From Butyrivibrio sp. MB2005 (GTDB taxonomy: Bacteria; Bacillota; Clostridia; Lachnospirales; Lachnospiraceae): DNA of 64,000 nucleotides. Of this stretch, positions 44,777-53,626 are shown piece by piece. Below the pieces are notes generated by a model that worked only from the letters and a program-made list of their open reading frames with translations, searched no databases and was not told the origin of the DNA. Location of the stretch: the NCBI RefSeq assembly GCF_000424285.1, contig NZ_KE384157.1, forward strand, positions 62,001 through 126,000. The letters run 5' to 3'. The position numbers and the translations under genes are program-made. Position 1 is the stretch's first letter; each line of letters begins with the position of its first letter.

Positions 44777-45457
44777 TCACAATTTTCCGAATACACCAAA
44801 CGGATAAATTCTGAATACTACCTGTCCGATAAGCTGTTCAGCAGTTACACATCCTACTGTGCTTGAACGGGAATCAATTGATTCCGTTCTGTGATCGCCA
44901 AGTACAAAATATCTGTTCTCAGGCACCTGATAAGGGAACTCTATCTTGTCGCCCTCGCCTACTCCGTTAGCGTATGTACTGGGATTCGATACATAAGGCT
45001 CATCAAGCTCAACGCCGTTTACATAAACGCGGCCGGCATCATCGATGTTTATCCAGTCCCCGGGGCTTCCTACAACTCGCTTAACAAGAACCTTGTTGTT
45101 GTAGTAGAAAGCAATCAATTCTCCCGGTTCGAAGGTGCTGTAGTTATAAGCTATAACCAGCTGTCCGGTCTCCAGTGTAGGAGTCATGCTGTCTCCCGTA
45201 ACTTTAAGCACTGTGATGAAAAAGCTTGAGATAAGAACGGAAAGTGCTGCAACCACTACTATGACTATCAGTGTATTCCTTAATGTCCTTGTGTAATCGT
45301 GCTTTCTGTACTCTCTGTTCAGCTCTGCCCTGAGTTCATCAAGTGTGGGCTTACTGTCCCGCCTTGCTTCTGCCTCGACCTCTACTGTCACATTATCTGA
45401 ATTATTTAGTTCCTCTTTTTCGATCTCTATCTGATCAATCTTTTCTTCTGTACTCAT
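44777..45457 (-). CDS. lepB: Signal peptidase I
   Basis: A type I signal peptidase of about 226 residues. An acidic, predicted cytoplasmic N-terminus (about 1-55) precedes one membrane helix (about 62-82). The catalytic Ser (S90, GDSMTPTLE) and Lys (K126, LVKRVVGSPGDWI) and box E (GDHRTESIDSR) are present. Dedicated signal peptidases often process pilins in such clusters. ATG 45457 (MSTEEK) is chosen; a GTG three codons upstream is possible. A TATAAT box lies about 60 bp upstream and the shared element B just before it. Confidence 0.9.
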   Translation of the reverse strand: MSTEEKIDQIEIEKEELNNSDNVTVEVEAEARRDSKPTLDELRAELNREYRKHDYTRTLRNTLIVIVVVAALSVLISSFFITVLKVTGDSMTPTLETGQLVIAYNYSTFEPGELIAFYYNNKVLVKRVVGSPGDWINIDDAGRVYVNGVELDEPYVSNPSTYANGVGEGDKIEFPYQVPENRYFVLGDHRTESIDSRSSTVGCVTAEQLIGQVVFRIYPFGVFGKL

Positions 45458-45550
45458 ACGCTCCACTATTTCTATGTGTTAACATGTACGCACGCACAGA
45501 CGCGAGCTCTCTAATTATACCAAAATGACCAAGCATCAAAAGTACTGAAA

Positions 45551-45583
45551 ATGAAAACTTTCATTCATAATTCGTACTTGACA
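45551..45583 (-). promoter_or_regulatory. Upstream element B, shared with the 1730-residue protein gene
   Basis: Inverted repeat ATGAAA-AC-TTTCAT (45551-45564) next to AATTCGTACTTGACA (45569-45583), which is identical to the element at 32612-32626. On the minus strand it lies upstream of a TATAAT box (GGTATAAT) and of the signal peptidase start, so it may be an activator or repressor site. Confidence 0.55.
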
Positions 45584-45590
45584 TAGCCAA

Positions 45591-46145
45591 TCACTTATGC
45601 TTGCCGCCTTTTTTCTCAGTGATATTTGCAAACTCTTCCGCTGCCTTCTTCGCTCCGTCAAAAACCCCATTTATTGACAAAAGCGCTTCAGCTAAAGATC
45701 CGGAGTTCTCAATTTTGGCAAGCTTATCATCGACTTCAGCCCTAATGGCTGCCTTCTCTCTCTCAAGGCGAGCCCTGAAGCCCTCAAACTCTTTCTCATG
45801 CTGCTCATTGATCTCTTTTATCTCACGTTCAAAACGACCCTTAATGCCGTTTATCTCTCTCTCCTGTCTTGCCTTGAGGCCTGCAATATCGCCATTGCAT
45901 TTAGCTTCATACTCTTCACGCTGCTGGTTAAACTTCGCACGCATCTCTGCCTTTTCTTCATCAAATTTGGCAAGAAGTTCTGCTCTCTCATCAGCCATCT
46001 GAGCTATAAGCTGTTCTCTCTCCCTGTCAAAGAGTTCCTGCATCTCTTTTACATGCTCTTTGGCTGCCTCAGTCTCTTCGGAGTACTCAACCATCATTTG
46101 AAGTAGTTCTTTTCTATTAAGTTTTCTAAGTTCTTTCTGTGCCAT
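45591..46145 (-). CDS. Coiled-coil protein behind a c-di-GMP riboswitch
   Basis: A 184-residue, highly charged protein without a signal peptide. Residues about 15-150 are almost continuous coiled coil (Glu/Arg/Lys/Gln heptads such as REREQLIAQMADERAELLAK). The C-terminus (GSLAEALLSINGVFDGAKKAAEEFANI) is a short helical tail. I recognise no family; a scaffold or filament-binding role is a guess. GAGAG precedes the ATG. The 5' leader is a c-di-GMP-I riboswitch with its own terminator, so c-di-GMP level controls it. Confidence 0.8.
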   Translation of the reverse strand: MAQKELRKLNRKELLQMMVEYSEETEAAKEHVKEMQELFDREREQLIAQMADERAELLAKFDEEKAEMRAKFNQQREEYEAKCNGDIAGLKARQEREINGIKGRFEREIKEINEQHEKEFEGFRARLEREKAAIRAEVDDKLAKIENSGSLAEALLSINGVFDGAKKAAEEFANITEKKGGKHK

Positions 46146-46173
46146 AAATACTCTCTTTAATACAAATCAGGGT

Positions 46174-46345
46174 ACAAAAATAGCCCGTTTGTGGCCAAAC
46201 AGGGCTACGCATCGCCAAGGAATGCATGATGCGCCCTCTTATCTCTAAGATTCTAAGCGCACCAGCAACTGGCTATCTATTCCCAAAACGGAAACAGACC
46301 CTTTAGCTTTGCGTCACTACCTTGCGGTAGCTTTGCCCTGCATTC
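46174..46345 (-). ncRNA. c-di-GMP-I (GEMM) riboswitch with terminator, upstream of the coiled-coil gene
   Basis: On the minus strand the aptamer hallmarks are seen: GCAGGGCAAAGCTACCGC, GTAGTGACGCAAAGCTA and GATAGCCAGTTGCTGGTGC (about 46255-46345). They are followed by an intrinsic terminator TAGCCC-GTTTG/CAAAC-GGGCTA with TTTTT at 46174-46207, 29 bp before the start codon. CGCATC/GATGCG near 46205-46240 may be the competing helix. Ligand is cyclic di-GMP by family. Whether it turns the gene on or off cannot be judged by eye. Confidence 0.85.
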
Positions 46346-46358
46346 TTCACTTATTATC

Positions 46359-46415
46359 AAAAAGTTCTATTACTATGATTAATGCTTTGTATAATCATAG
46401 TAGAACTTTTGAAAA
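46359..46415. terminator. Terminator of the 1935-residue adhesin gene
   Basis: AAAGTTCTA and ACTATGATTA pair with TAATCATAGTAGAACTTT in a long AT-rich stem with T-tracts at both ends, 65-120 bp after the stop. It adjoins the riboswitch promoter region of the next gene. Confidence 0.75.
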
Positions 46416-46477
46416 TAAAAATCAATACATCGCCGTAACTTAAAACATATTTTATTTACGAAAATTTTACGTAAATT

Positions 46478-49400
46478 TTATTTATTGTATTTCCGCCTTT
46501 TCTTTCTTACAATCTCTTCTCCAACAAGTGCCAGTGTAACCAGGGCGATTCCGCCGATTGTGAAAGGAAGTCTTCCAGATCCGCCAGTTGATGGCAGTGA
46601 GTATGGCTGAACCTGATTTCTGGTGTTTGTAATCGTTATCTCACCGGAAGTGATTCCTGTTTTGTTGTTTTCAGAATATGAAGGTTCATAATACATATTT
46701 GAAACCTCTGATACGAAATACAACCACTGATATCTCTTATCCACACCATCAACTTTCTTTGTGCAGAATCTGTCAAGATCGGTTACTGTCTTGGTCCAGT
46801 GATCCGCCTCAGTAAGTGTTATTTCCATGAAGTCCTGAACTTCGTCAGCTGACGCATTCTTTGCTGCGCGTGTTCCTTCTGAATCCGAGCTTCCGGTGGA
46901 TGCAGGATAAATAGTTGCCGTTGTATTACCTGCATCACCCATTTTAGGAACTTCCCATCCATCCTTTATGTCAATCTGAGTATCTCCGGTAATAGTGACT
47001 TTTTTGGTAATAAGCTGAAATCCGCTTTCATCAAGTTCGTCCAAATAGTCAACCTCCTGCCCATTTATACTAATAGTTGCAGCACTTGTATAGCCTGGAT
47101 GTTTGTATGTATAGAAGGAATATTCCAAAATCGAACCACCGGCAACTGACGGAAAGCTCTTTACTTGTTCTAATTTTCCGTTAGGCATTCTCCTTTCAAT
47201 ATTTACCGTATAGAATCCTTCAGTAGAACTATCGGTCTCAGCGCCAAGTCGTCTTCCTATCTTAACCGTGATGGATCCGGGTTTTGTTGCGCTGTCCGGA
47301 TTAACCCAAGTCTTGTTTACTGTAATCTGTGTCTTCTCCTTAGTATTGGGGAAGTAAATGGGCTGTCCTGCTGTAAGTATTACTCCGTTAAGCTTCGATG
47401 TGAAATCATCCGGCACTTCCATTCGGTAAGTGTTGGTATCAGATGAAGCTATATAGAATATAATCGGAGTCTCATTTAGCAGATAACCCTTCGGTGCATT
47501 TGTCTCTTTTAGTTTATATGCCCTATTGTAAACAAGTGGCGATATCAGGATATGTCCGTCTGCATCTGATGTGAACGTAGGATTATTCTCTGTTGTCCAG
47601 TCATTTTTGCCAGTATCCCAATAGCTGAGTTCGAATTCAGCTCCCTGTAAAAGAGTACCGTTATTCTCAGCATCTACTTTGTATAGATCAATACCCTTTA
47701 TCTGAGCTCTTGCTCCTGCATCCTTAACCTGAACTGACGTCTCATGTCTTGCATTATCATTCTCTACAACTATACCTTCAAGCTTTGCCTTATTATCAAG
47801 ATTTATATATGAACTCAAATCACCGGAATACATGTATCTGTATTTAACTCGAATGAACTTTTTATCCGGTATCTTAAATACTATTGTGCCGTATGAATGA
47901 TACTTTGGATATTGGATATCAACCACATCATACATAGATGCTGTGTATGTAAAATCTGTACCGTTTACAAGCTCTTTTACTGTTTCATTCTGGGCTGCAT
48001 CTCTTATAACTTCATATACATGAATTGATCCGGGCACCAGGGACATACTAAAGTCTGTCGGGCATGTAGCACTAAGTTCATCTGTAAGTGTAAGGGTATC
48101 ACCCTCCTGAAGAAGATCTGCTGCATTTTCATTTATGTCCAGAGTATACTCAATAGTATCTGTGGTACCTGATGCATATTCTCCTTTCTTTCTTACAGTA
48201 GTATCGGTTTTAGTAACGAACTGTTTCTGTGAGGATCTGTCAAGTTCGACCTCTCCGTTACTGTCACTACTTACTACTACTACATTCTCAAACTCAGCTT
48301 TCTGAATATCTGAATAGTCGTAGTCGCTTGGTATCTGCGCATGAATCCTGAAGTATACCTTCCTACCTGCTGCCTGCTTCGGGTCAAAACTGATAATTAC
48401 CTTATTTCCTGAAGTAGTTTGGCTGTAAGTCACACCATCAAGAACTGCGCTGCCACCTTCAAACGCTACAGGATTGCTGAACTTGTCATCTGAAGATACT
48501 TCAAGCCAGTTTACCTGCCTGTCATTGTATTTGCCACTGCTTATGAGATTAAGTCCCTCAGGTATCTCATCGATGATGTACAAGTTCTCATAATTACAGC
48601 TATCAGGTACCATTACCCTTATTATCCAGGTAAGGATTCCGCATTTGTACAGATCTTTTGAATAGTATTCGTATTCAGAATCGCCACTGCGGTTCTCGCC
48701 GTCATACTTTGTAACAAGTGGATTAAAGTACTGTGTAGCATCCTTTCCGTAAGTATTCAGATTGTATACCGCTGCTCTGTTGTTATAGATTACGGTTCCT
48801 TTACCATCGCCAATGCTTGCAGTAGATGTAAAGGAGAATGATATATCCTTTGTAAGGTCTGCTTTGCACTTAACAGAAAGTTTCTTGTAACCACTTATTC
48901 CGTTTACTGTAGCAGGCTCGCTCTTATCTATAGAGAACTCACCATCGTAAACAGCATCAAAAGCTGTACTAAATGCCCTGATATCCTCATCTGTGAATAC
49001 TTCAAAGCTATCAATAACGTTCTCATACAACATAAAGTATTCATTAAGGTTCTTGCCAGCATTACGTGTAATAGGAGCATGAAGTGTTATATTCCACCTA
49101 GCCTTATAGTTGTCGTTTGAATCCTTTTCCAAGCCCTCGGCTTTTTTCTCAATCAGCTTAATTCCGCCTGCCCATACAGATGACTGTGCAGTGTTACCTA
49201 TAGTGCTGTTTTCTAAGTAGATTCTTGCCTCATTATATACGCTTCCATAAAGGAGATCTGCTGATACAAAGTCATAGGTATATGTGAACTCATAGGCATT
49301 GTAGTCATCAACGGTGAATTTGTATCCGCCATCAGGTATGGTAAAGGTCTGATTTTGCGTAAATGTAGCACCTGAATGTGTTCCATCAGGATTTACTGCT

Positions 49401-52285
49401 GATACGGTAATCACACCGGTGTAAGGTATATCCCTTTTTGACCATCCCTGGCTGTAATATCTGAGAATCGCATCTGTAAAAACAAAGTCCTTCAAATTCT
49501 GATGATTCTGGTTAAGTTTTACAGTCCACTTAATGCTGTTCTGGCCTTTTACTTTTTCGCCATACTTCTCTACTTTTGGTTCTTTTCCCTCAAAGGTATG
49601 ATTTGCATAGGCATATCTTTCTTCATTATACTCTCCAAAAGTAACCTTGCAGACATTCTTGACAGTTGTCTGAGCTGTAGGTGAAACTATATCACTACTA
49701 AAACGCAAGGTATATGTGATCGCATAACTCTCACCAGCCTCAAGACCGGATATCTTATAGCCTCTATTATCCGTCCTGTCATACTCAAGGCTACCATCTG
49801 TAGGATTAAGGTTTAGATTGGAAGTATTCCCGTTTTTATCCTTTTTAACAACACTGAATTCTACGAGTGTTTCTTGCGATTGATTTATTTTATCTGCTAT
49901 TTCCTGTGAAAAGACATCGCCGTTTTGGGTCTTACAATATGCCTCAAGCCAGTCATTCATGTAGAAATCGCCACCTGTACCATTATTTGTCGTTACAGTG
50001 ATCAAATAAGATATAAGCGCACTACCGTCATCTGCCTTTTCATATTTTGTTTCTTTCTTATCTAAAGTAAGATCGTTAGTTTTATTCTTTATAATAGTAA
50101 TATTGAATTTGAAGTTATCGCCAAAGTCGTAGGTCTTCTCTGTTGTTTCCTGATCACCTTCAGCATTTGCTGTTGCATAGAAATAAAAGTCGCCATATAT
50201 GACCTGGTCTTTATTTTTCGCAGCAAATTCTTTAAAAAAAGTAATGGTTGTCTTACCATCAGTATCTATCTCAAAAACTCCAACCTCTTCATTCAGGTTG
50301 TTATAAACAGGTCCTGTAGTAAATGCATCAGGTACGACTCCGCGCTTTTTAAGTTCATAGGTAATTGAATTATCTTCAGTAACTTTACCAATGGGCACAT
50401 AGTATGAGAGCCGGAACAGTATTCCGTCGCCGCTACTTACCTGTGCGCCTGACTGAATCTGAACGCCACCAGAATATGAAACAGTGCCGTCACTGTTATA
50501 TGTAATACTAGGCCTCTTAGTAAGCGTAGCCCCATTTACAACCATTGATCCTGTAACTGTAGAATCAACGATTGTCTCAACTGATACACTTCCGCTGGTT
50601 CCCTGTCCATCTGCAGCATGAGCAGTTATTACAAAGCTTTTGAGGAAACCACCACCAAAAATATAGTTTATTGCCCCAGATAGAGCAAATGCAGAGCCAG
50701 CCCTTTTGCCGTCTCTGCCTGTTGCCTTACCAAGGTCCTTATTTGTCTGTGTAGTTTTCTTGGATGTAGTGTTATCTGATGTTGCGTTCTCAGATGTAGT
50801 GTTACCTGATGTTGCATCATCAGTTGTAACGTTTTCATCAGTGGTATCACTATCATCTGATTCGCCGGTTACTACCTTTTTATATTCATCACTATAATTG
50901 ATCTTAATCTTGTTATCTTCTGATACTTCGTAGTTGCCATTACCTTCCTTAAGCTTTTCTTCTTTGGAAATTACATTTCCGTACTGCTCAGGAACATTGT
51001 AATAAATATCATCGCTTGCTGCTGCTTTTTCAGGGAGCACGTAGTTAACAGTAATTCTGAGGTGATCGCCGATTTTGATTTCTTTCTCATCGATCACTTC
51101 CCAGGTGCCGTCAGCGTTTTCTCTCTCGATAACTGTCTCAGTTATGTATTCAGCAAGATTTACGGACTCAGGTACTTCTGCATCTGTGGTCTTATCGCTC
51201 TTATCGCTCTTACCTGTCTCGCTGTCATTGTCGCTGTTTTCAGTGTTTTCGCTGTTCTCACTGCTTTCTGTATTTTCTTCAGAACCGGACTCCTCAGTCT
51301 GTTCTTCTTCCTCAGAAACCTCTTCCTCTACCTTCTCATAAACGAATGTAAGGTTAGTGTCGAGTTTGATCTCCATAACATCTTCGGATTCATCCTCTTC
51401 AGTCTCAGGATCATCCTTAGGAACTACTTCGTAGTATTTATAGCCATTATCATCAGAAGCAGTGTAAATCATAACCGTTATCTTCTCGATAGCGATCTTC
51501 TCTGTTTCTTCTTTATCTTCATCATAGTACTCGTAGATTACTTCCTTGAAATTGTAACCATCGATTGTTCTGGCATCATCTTCGAAGATCATGCTGTCCA
51601 TAAGACTGATCTTCTTCTCATCAGCTAAAGCTTCGCCGGCTTCATCTACGATAAGCTCGCCTTCACCATCAACATAGGAAACAGTAAGCACCACATCCTG
51701 CATAAGCTCATCTTCAAGGGCTCCTGCAAGAGTTTCCTCGTTAAGTTCTTCATCAAAGCTTTCTTCTGAATCTTCTGAGCCTTCTGCGTTTTCTGAATCA
51801 TCTGAAGTTCCTTCTTCGGCTTCTTCGGAGAAATCTTCTGCAGCATCATCAGAATCCTCTGTGCTTGCCTCTTCCTCGGATGCATCTTCGTTTGACTCAT
51901 CTGAATTATCTTCGTAGTTCGCTTCTGAAGTCTCTTCAGTGTACTCTTCTTCCTCGTAAGTATCATCAGAGCTTTCTTCATCCTCAGAAGCTTCTTCTGT
52001 ATACTCATCTTCACTGTCTGATGTTTCTTCAGTGTCTTCTACAGTCTCTTCTTCACCGCCATCGCTGTTCAGACCGGCCATCTCAAGATCATCATTCTCA
52101 AGAATCATTCCAATTTCATCAGCGCCTTCTTCTGTAACCGCAGATGCTGCTCTATTCATAGCATAAAGCGTTACTGTGGTAACCAGCATCGCCATTACGA
52201 GCATCACAGAGCCCCACCTTCTTGCGAAAGCATGTCTCTTAATATACTCTTCTGCTTTTCTCTGTCCTGAATTCTTTCTTGCCAT
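46478..52285 (-). CDS. Giant LPSTG-anchored adhesin (1935 residues), c-di-GMP-riboswitch controlled
   Basis: Same plan as the 1755-residue paralogue: a basic start and membrane segment (about 25-45), then a very acidic Glu/Asp/Ser stalk (about 60-185). An additional N-terminal module (about 190-330) and a second acidic linker (EEEVSEEEEQTEESGSEEN) are followed by a Thr/Ser/Asn-rich TTSENATSDNTTSKKTT stretch. Many DUF11/Cna-type beta modules with an E-box (LKETNAPKGYLLNETPI near 1600) come next, and it ends with LPSTG (1897-1901), a membrane helix and RKKRRKYNK. It is probably a stalked wall adhesin. It is monocistronic between a riboswitch and a terminator; GAGAGG precedes the ATG. Confidence 0.85.
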   Translation of the reverse strand: MARKNSGQRKAEEYIKRHAFARRWGSVMLVMAMLVTTVTLYAMNRAASAVTEEGADEIGMILENDDLEMAGLNSDGGEEETVEDTEETSDSEDEYTEEASEDEESSDDTYEEEEYTEETSEANYEDNSDESNEDASEEEASTEDSDDAAEDFSEEAEEGTSDDSENAEGSEDSEESFDEELNEETLAGALEDELMQDVVLTVSYVDGEGELIVDEAGEALADEKKISLMDSMIFEDDARTIDGYNFKEVIYEYYDEDKEETEKIAIEKITVMIYTASDDNGYKYYEVVPKDDPETEEDESEDVMEIKLDTNLTFVYEKVEEEVSEEEEQTEESGSEENTESSENSENTENSDNDSETGKSDKSDKTTDAEVPESVNLAEYITETVIERENADGTWEVIDEKEIKIGDHLRITVNYVLPEKAAASDDIYYNVPEQYGNVISKEEKLKEGNGNYEVSEDNKIKINYSDEYKKVVTGESDDSDTTDENVTTDDATSGNTTSENATSDNTTSKKTTQTNKDLGKATGRDGKRAGSAFALSGAINYIFGGGFLKSFVITAHAADGQGTSGSVSVETIVDSTVTGSMVVNGATLTKRPSITYNSDGTVSYSGGVQIQSGAQVSSGDGILFRLSYYVPIGKVTEDNSITYELKKRGVVPDAFTTGPVYNNLNEEVGVFEIDTDGKTTITFFKEFAAKNKDQVIYGDFYFYATANAEGDQETTEKTYDFGDNFKFNITIIKNKTNDLTLDKKETKYEKADDGSALISYLITVTTNNGTGGDFYMNDWLEAYCKTQNGDVFSQEIADKINQSQETLVEFSVVKKDKNGNTSNLNLNPTDGSLEYDRTDNRGYKISGLEAGESYAITYTLRFSSDIVSPTAQTTVKNVCKVTFGEYNEERYAYANHTFEGKEPKVEKYGEKVKGQNSIKWTVKLNQNHQNLKDFVFTDAILRYYSQGWSKRDIPYTGVITVSAVNPDGTHSGATFTQNQTFTIPDGGYKFTVDDYNAYEFTYTYDFVSADLLYGSVYNEARIYLENSTIGNTAQSSVWAGGIKLIEKKAEGLEKDSNDNYKARWNITLHAPITRNAGKNLNEYFMLYENVIDSFEVFTDEDIRAFSTAFDAVYDGEFSIDKSEPATVNGISGYKKLSVKCKADLTKDISFSFTSTASIGDGKGTVIYNNRAAVYNLNTYGKDATQYFNPLVTKYDGENRSGDSEYEYYSKDLYKCGILTWIIRVMVPDSCNYENLYIIDEIPEGLNLISSGKYNDRQVNWLEVSSDDKFSNPVAFEGGSAVLDGVTYSQTTSGNKVIISFDPKQAAGRKVYFRIHAQIPSDYDYSDIQKAEFENVVVVSSDSNGEVELDRSSQKQFVTKTDTTVRKKGEYASGTTDTIEYTLDINENAADLLQEGDTLTLTDELSATCPTDFSMSLVPGSIHVYEVIRDAAQNETVKELVNGTDFTYTASMYDVVDIQYPKYHSYGTIVFKIPDKKFIRVKYRYMYSGDLSSYINLDNKAKLEGIVVENDNARHETSVQVKDAGARAQIKGIDLYKVDAENNGTLLQGAEFELSYWDTGKNDWTTENNPTFTSDADGHILISPLVYNRAYKLKETNAPKGYLLNETPIIFYIASSDTNTYRMEVPDDFTSKLNGVILTAGQPIYFPNTKEKTQITVNKTWVNPDSATKPGSITVKIGRRLGAETDSSTEGFYTVNIERRMPNGKLEQVKSFPSVAGGSILEYSFYTYKHPGYTSAATISINGQEVDYLDELDESGFQLITKKVTITGDTQIDIKDGWEVPKMGDAGNTTATIYPASTGSSDSEGTRAAKNASADEVQDFMEITLTEADHWTKTVTDLDRFCTKKVDGVDKRYQWLYFVSEVSNMYYEPSYSENNKTGITSGEITITNTRNQVQPYSLPSTGGSGRLPFTIGGIALVTLALVGEEIVRKKRRKYNK
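51690..52050 (-). repeat. Acidic coding repeats of the 1935-residue adhesin
   Basis: Runs of Glu, Asp and Ser codons (TEETS, SEDEES, EEEAST) make irregular 15-30-bp repeats. Coding stalk, no unique spacers. Confidence 0.7.
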
Positions 52286-52324
52286 ATCAGGTTCCTCTCT
52301 TACTACCAGGGCGCCTTAGGCATT

Positions 52325-52480
52325 AAAAAGTGCCCTGTCCGAAACCGCGTCAAACAAGGCACATAATAATCAAGTCGTTAACTGCACCACAACGTGCAGG
52401 CAGCTGGCTGTCTGCCAGGCAAGCAGACCCTGTAGCTTTGCGTCACTATCTTGCGATAGTTTTGCCCTGAATAACAAATT
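52325..52480 (-). ncRNA. c-di-GMP-I (GEMM) riboswitch with terminator, upstream of the 1935-residue adhesin gene
   Basis: Minus-strand aptamer motifs: CAGGGCAAAACTATCGC, ATAGTGACGCAAAGCTA and ACAGCCAGCTGCCTG (about 52392-52472), the same as in the first riboswitch. The expression platform is GTGCCTTGT/ACAGGGCAC followed by TTTTT at 52325-52362, about 40 bp before the ATG. Second member of the class in 6 kb. Confidence 0.87.
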
Positions 52481-52490
52481 TATTAAGTTG

Positions 52491-52525
52491 TCAAATGTGA
52501 CATACTGCCTATAAATCACATTTGA
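52491..52525. promoter_or_regulatory. Inverted repeat upstream of the second riboswitch
   Basis: TCAAATGTGA (52491-52500) and TCACATTTGA (52516-52525) are perfect inverted arms with a 15-bp spacer, just upstream of the aptamer on the minus strand. It could be an operator at the promoter. Bases 52526-52840 are AT-rich non-coding DNA in which I see no gene. Confidence 0.4.
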
Positions 52526-52848
52526 AATTATTTTTCACACTTACTCTTAAAATTATGATAAAACATTTGAAAAGAAAAATCAAGTTTTATTTTTAATAAT
52601 CAAATATTTTTTCATTTGTGATTACAAGTGTAAATTTACAAGTTTTCCCTTACAATACTACAGTATAATGAAAACGCCCTATTTTCAATAGATTACAGAC
52701 TTTTTTCCTAAAGAATTTATGCTTGTTTATACTTTTTATAATTACATTATAAGAATTTCAATTTCCGGGAATTTTGAAAATAGAAACTAGGAAATGAAAG
52801 AAATATTTTTTAACAGGGAATTATGAAGAAATTCCTTTAAGATAAAAA

Positions 52849-52877
52849 ACGCATCATCCCTATACGGGATAATGCGT
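52849..52877 (-). terminator. Terminator of the infC-rpmI-rplT operon
   Basis: ACGCAT and ATCCC pair with GGGAT and ATGCGT around TATAC; six T follow on the minus strand. Confidence 0.85.
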
Positions 52878-52900
52878 CTAATTCACATAATAAGTGAAAG

Positions 52901-53257
52901 TTATGCAATCTTCTGCTTAGCGATCTCTGTAAGAGTCTTGAAGCCTTCTGCATCGTTAACTGCCATCTCAGCGAGCATCTTGCGGTTGATATCAACACCT
53001 GCAAGCTTAAGACCATGCATAAGGTTTGAGTAAGACATACCGTTAAGACGAGCTGCTGCATTGATACGTGTGATCCAAAGAGATCTCATATCTCTCTTCT
53101 TCTGCTTACGTCCAGCGAATGCAGATGTAAGTGCTCTCATAACTGACTGCTTAGCTACTCTGTACTGCTTTGATCTAGCGCCTCTATAGCCCTTTGCGAG
53201 CTTTAAAACTCTCTTATGCTTTTTCTTGGCGTTCATGCCACCTTTAATTCTTGCCAT
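52901..53257 (-). CDS. rplT: 50S ribosomal protein L20
   Basis: A 118-residue protein with the highly basic L20 N-terminus ([26 protein letters not shown]) and the C-terminal [27 protein letters not shown]20 is needed for early 50S assembly and represses its own operon through the leader RNA. Full length; GGAGG before ATG 53257. It is the last gene of the operon. Confidence 0.98.
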   Translation of the reverse strand: MARIKGGMNAKKKHKRVLKLAKGYRGARSKQYRVAKQSVMRALTSAFAGRKQKKRDMRSLWITRINAAARLNGMSYSNLMHGLKLAGVDINRKMLAEMAVNDAEGFKTLTEIAKQKIA

Positions 53258-53310
53258 TTTTGTTTCCTCCTAAATTATTCTGGTACTGCTCTTAAACGAT
53301 AATACTTGGA

Positions 53311-53511
53311 TTAAACGTAAGGCAGAATCTTCTTCATGTTCTTAACATTAGTAGCGTCAACAACTGCTGCCTGTCTAAGAGTTCTCTTCTTCTTTGTTGT
53401 CTTCTTTGTAAGAATGTGACGCTTGTACGCCTTGTTACGGATCAGCTTACCTGTGCCTGTTACTTTGAAACGCTTGGCAGCAGATCTGTTTGTTTTCATC
53501 TTGTGCTGCAT
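53311..53511 (-). CDS. rpmI: 50S ribosomal protein L35
   Basis: A 66-residue basic protein ([20 protein letters not shown]) of full L35 length. It lies between infC and rplT, the standard order. GGAGG precedes ATG 53511. Confidence 0.98.
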   Translation of the reverse strand: MQHKMKTNRSAAKRFKVTGTGKLIRNKAYKRHILTKKTTKKKRTLRQAAVVDATNVKNMKKILPYV

Positions 53512-53626
53512 AACTAAATCCTCCTATGCTTGTAAATTATTGCTATAGCCTGTCTAAGACAGCGTAATCATCCATGAATGTTTTTGAACAATTACTTTAT
53601 ATGTAACCTGCTAATGGCAGGAGACA

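Noticed and set aside
45571..45583. TTGACA on the plus strand as a promoter
   Set aside because: No plus-strand gene follows; the same sequence is part of the shared element acting on the minus-strand genes.
51062..51628. Plus-strand 188-codon open frame with hydrophobic segments inside the 1935-residue adhesin
   Set aside because: Antisense to acidic codon repeats, which automatically read as hydrophobic residues on the other strand.
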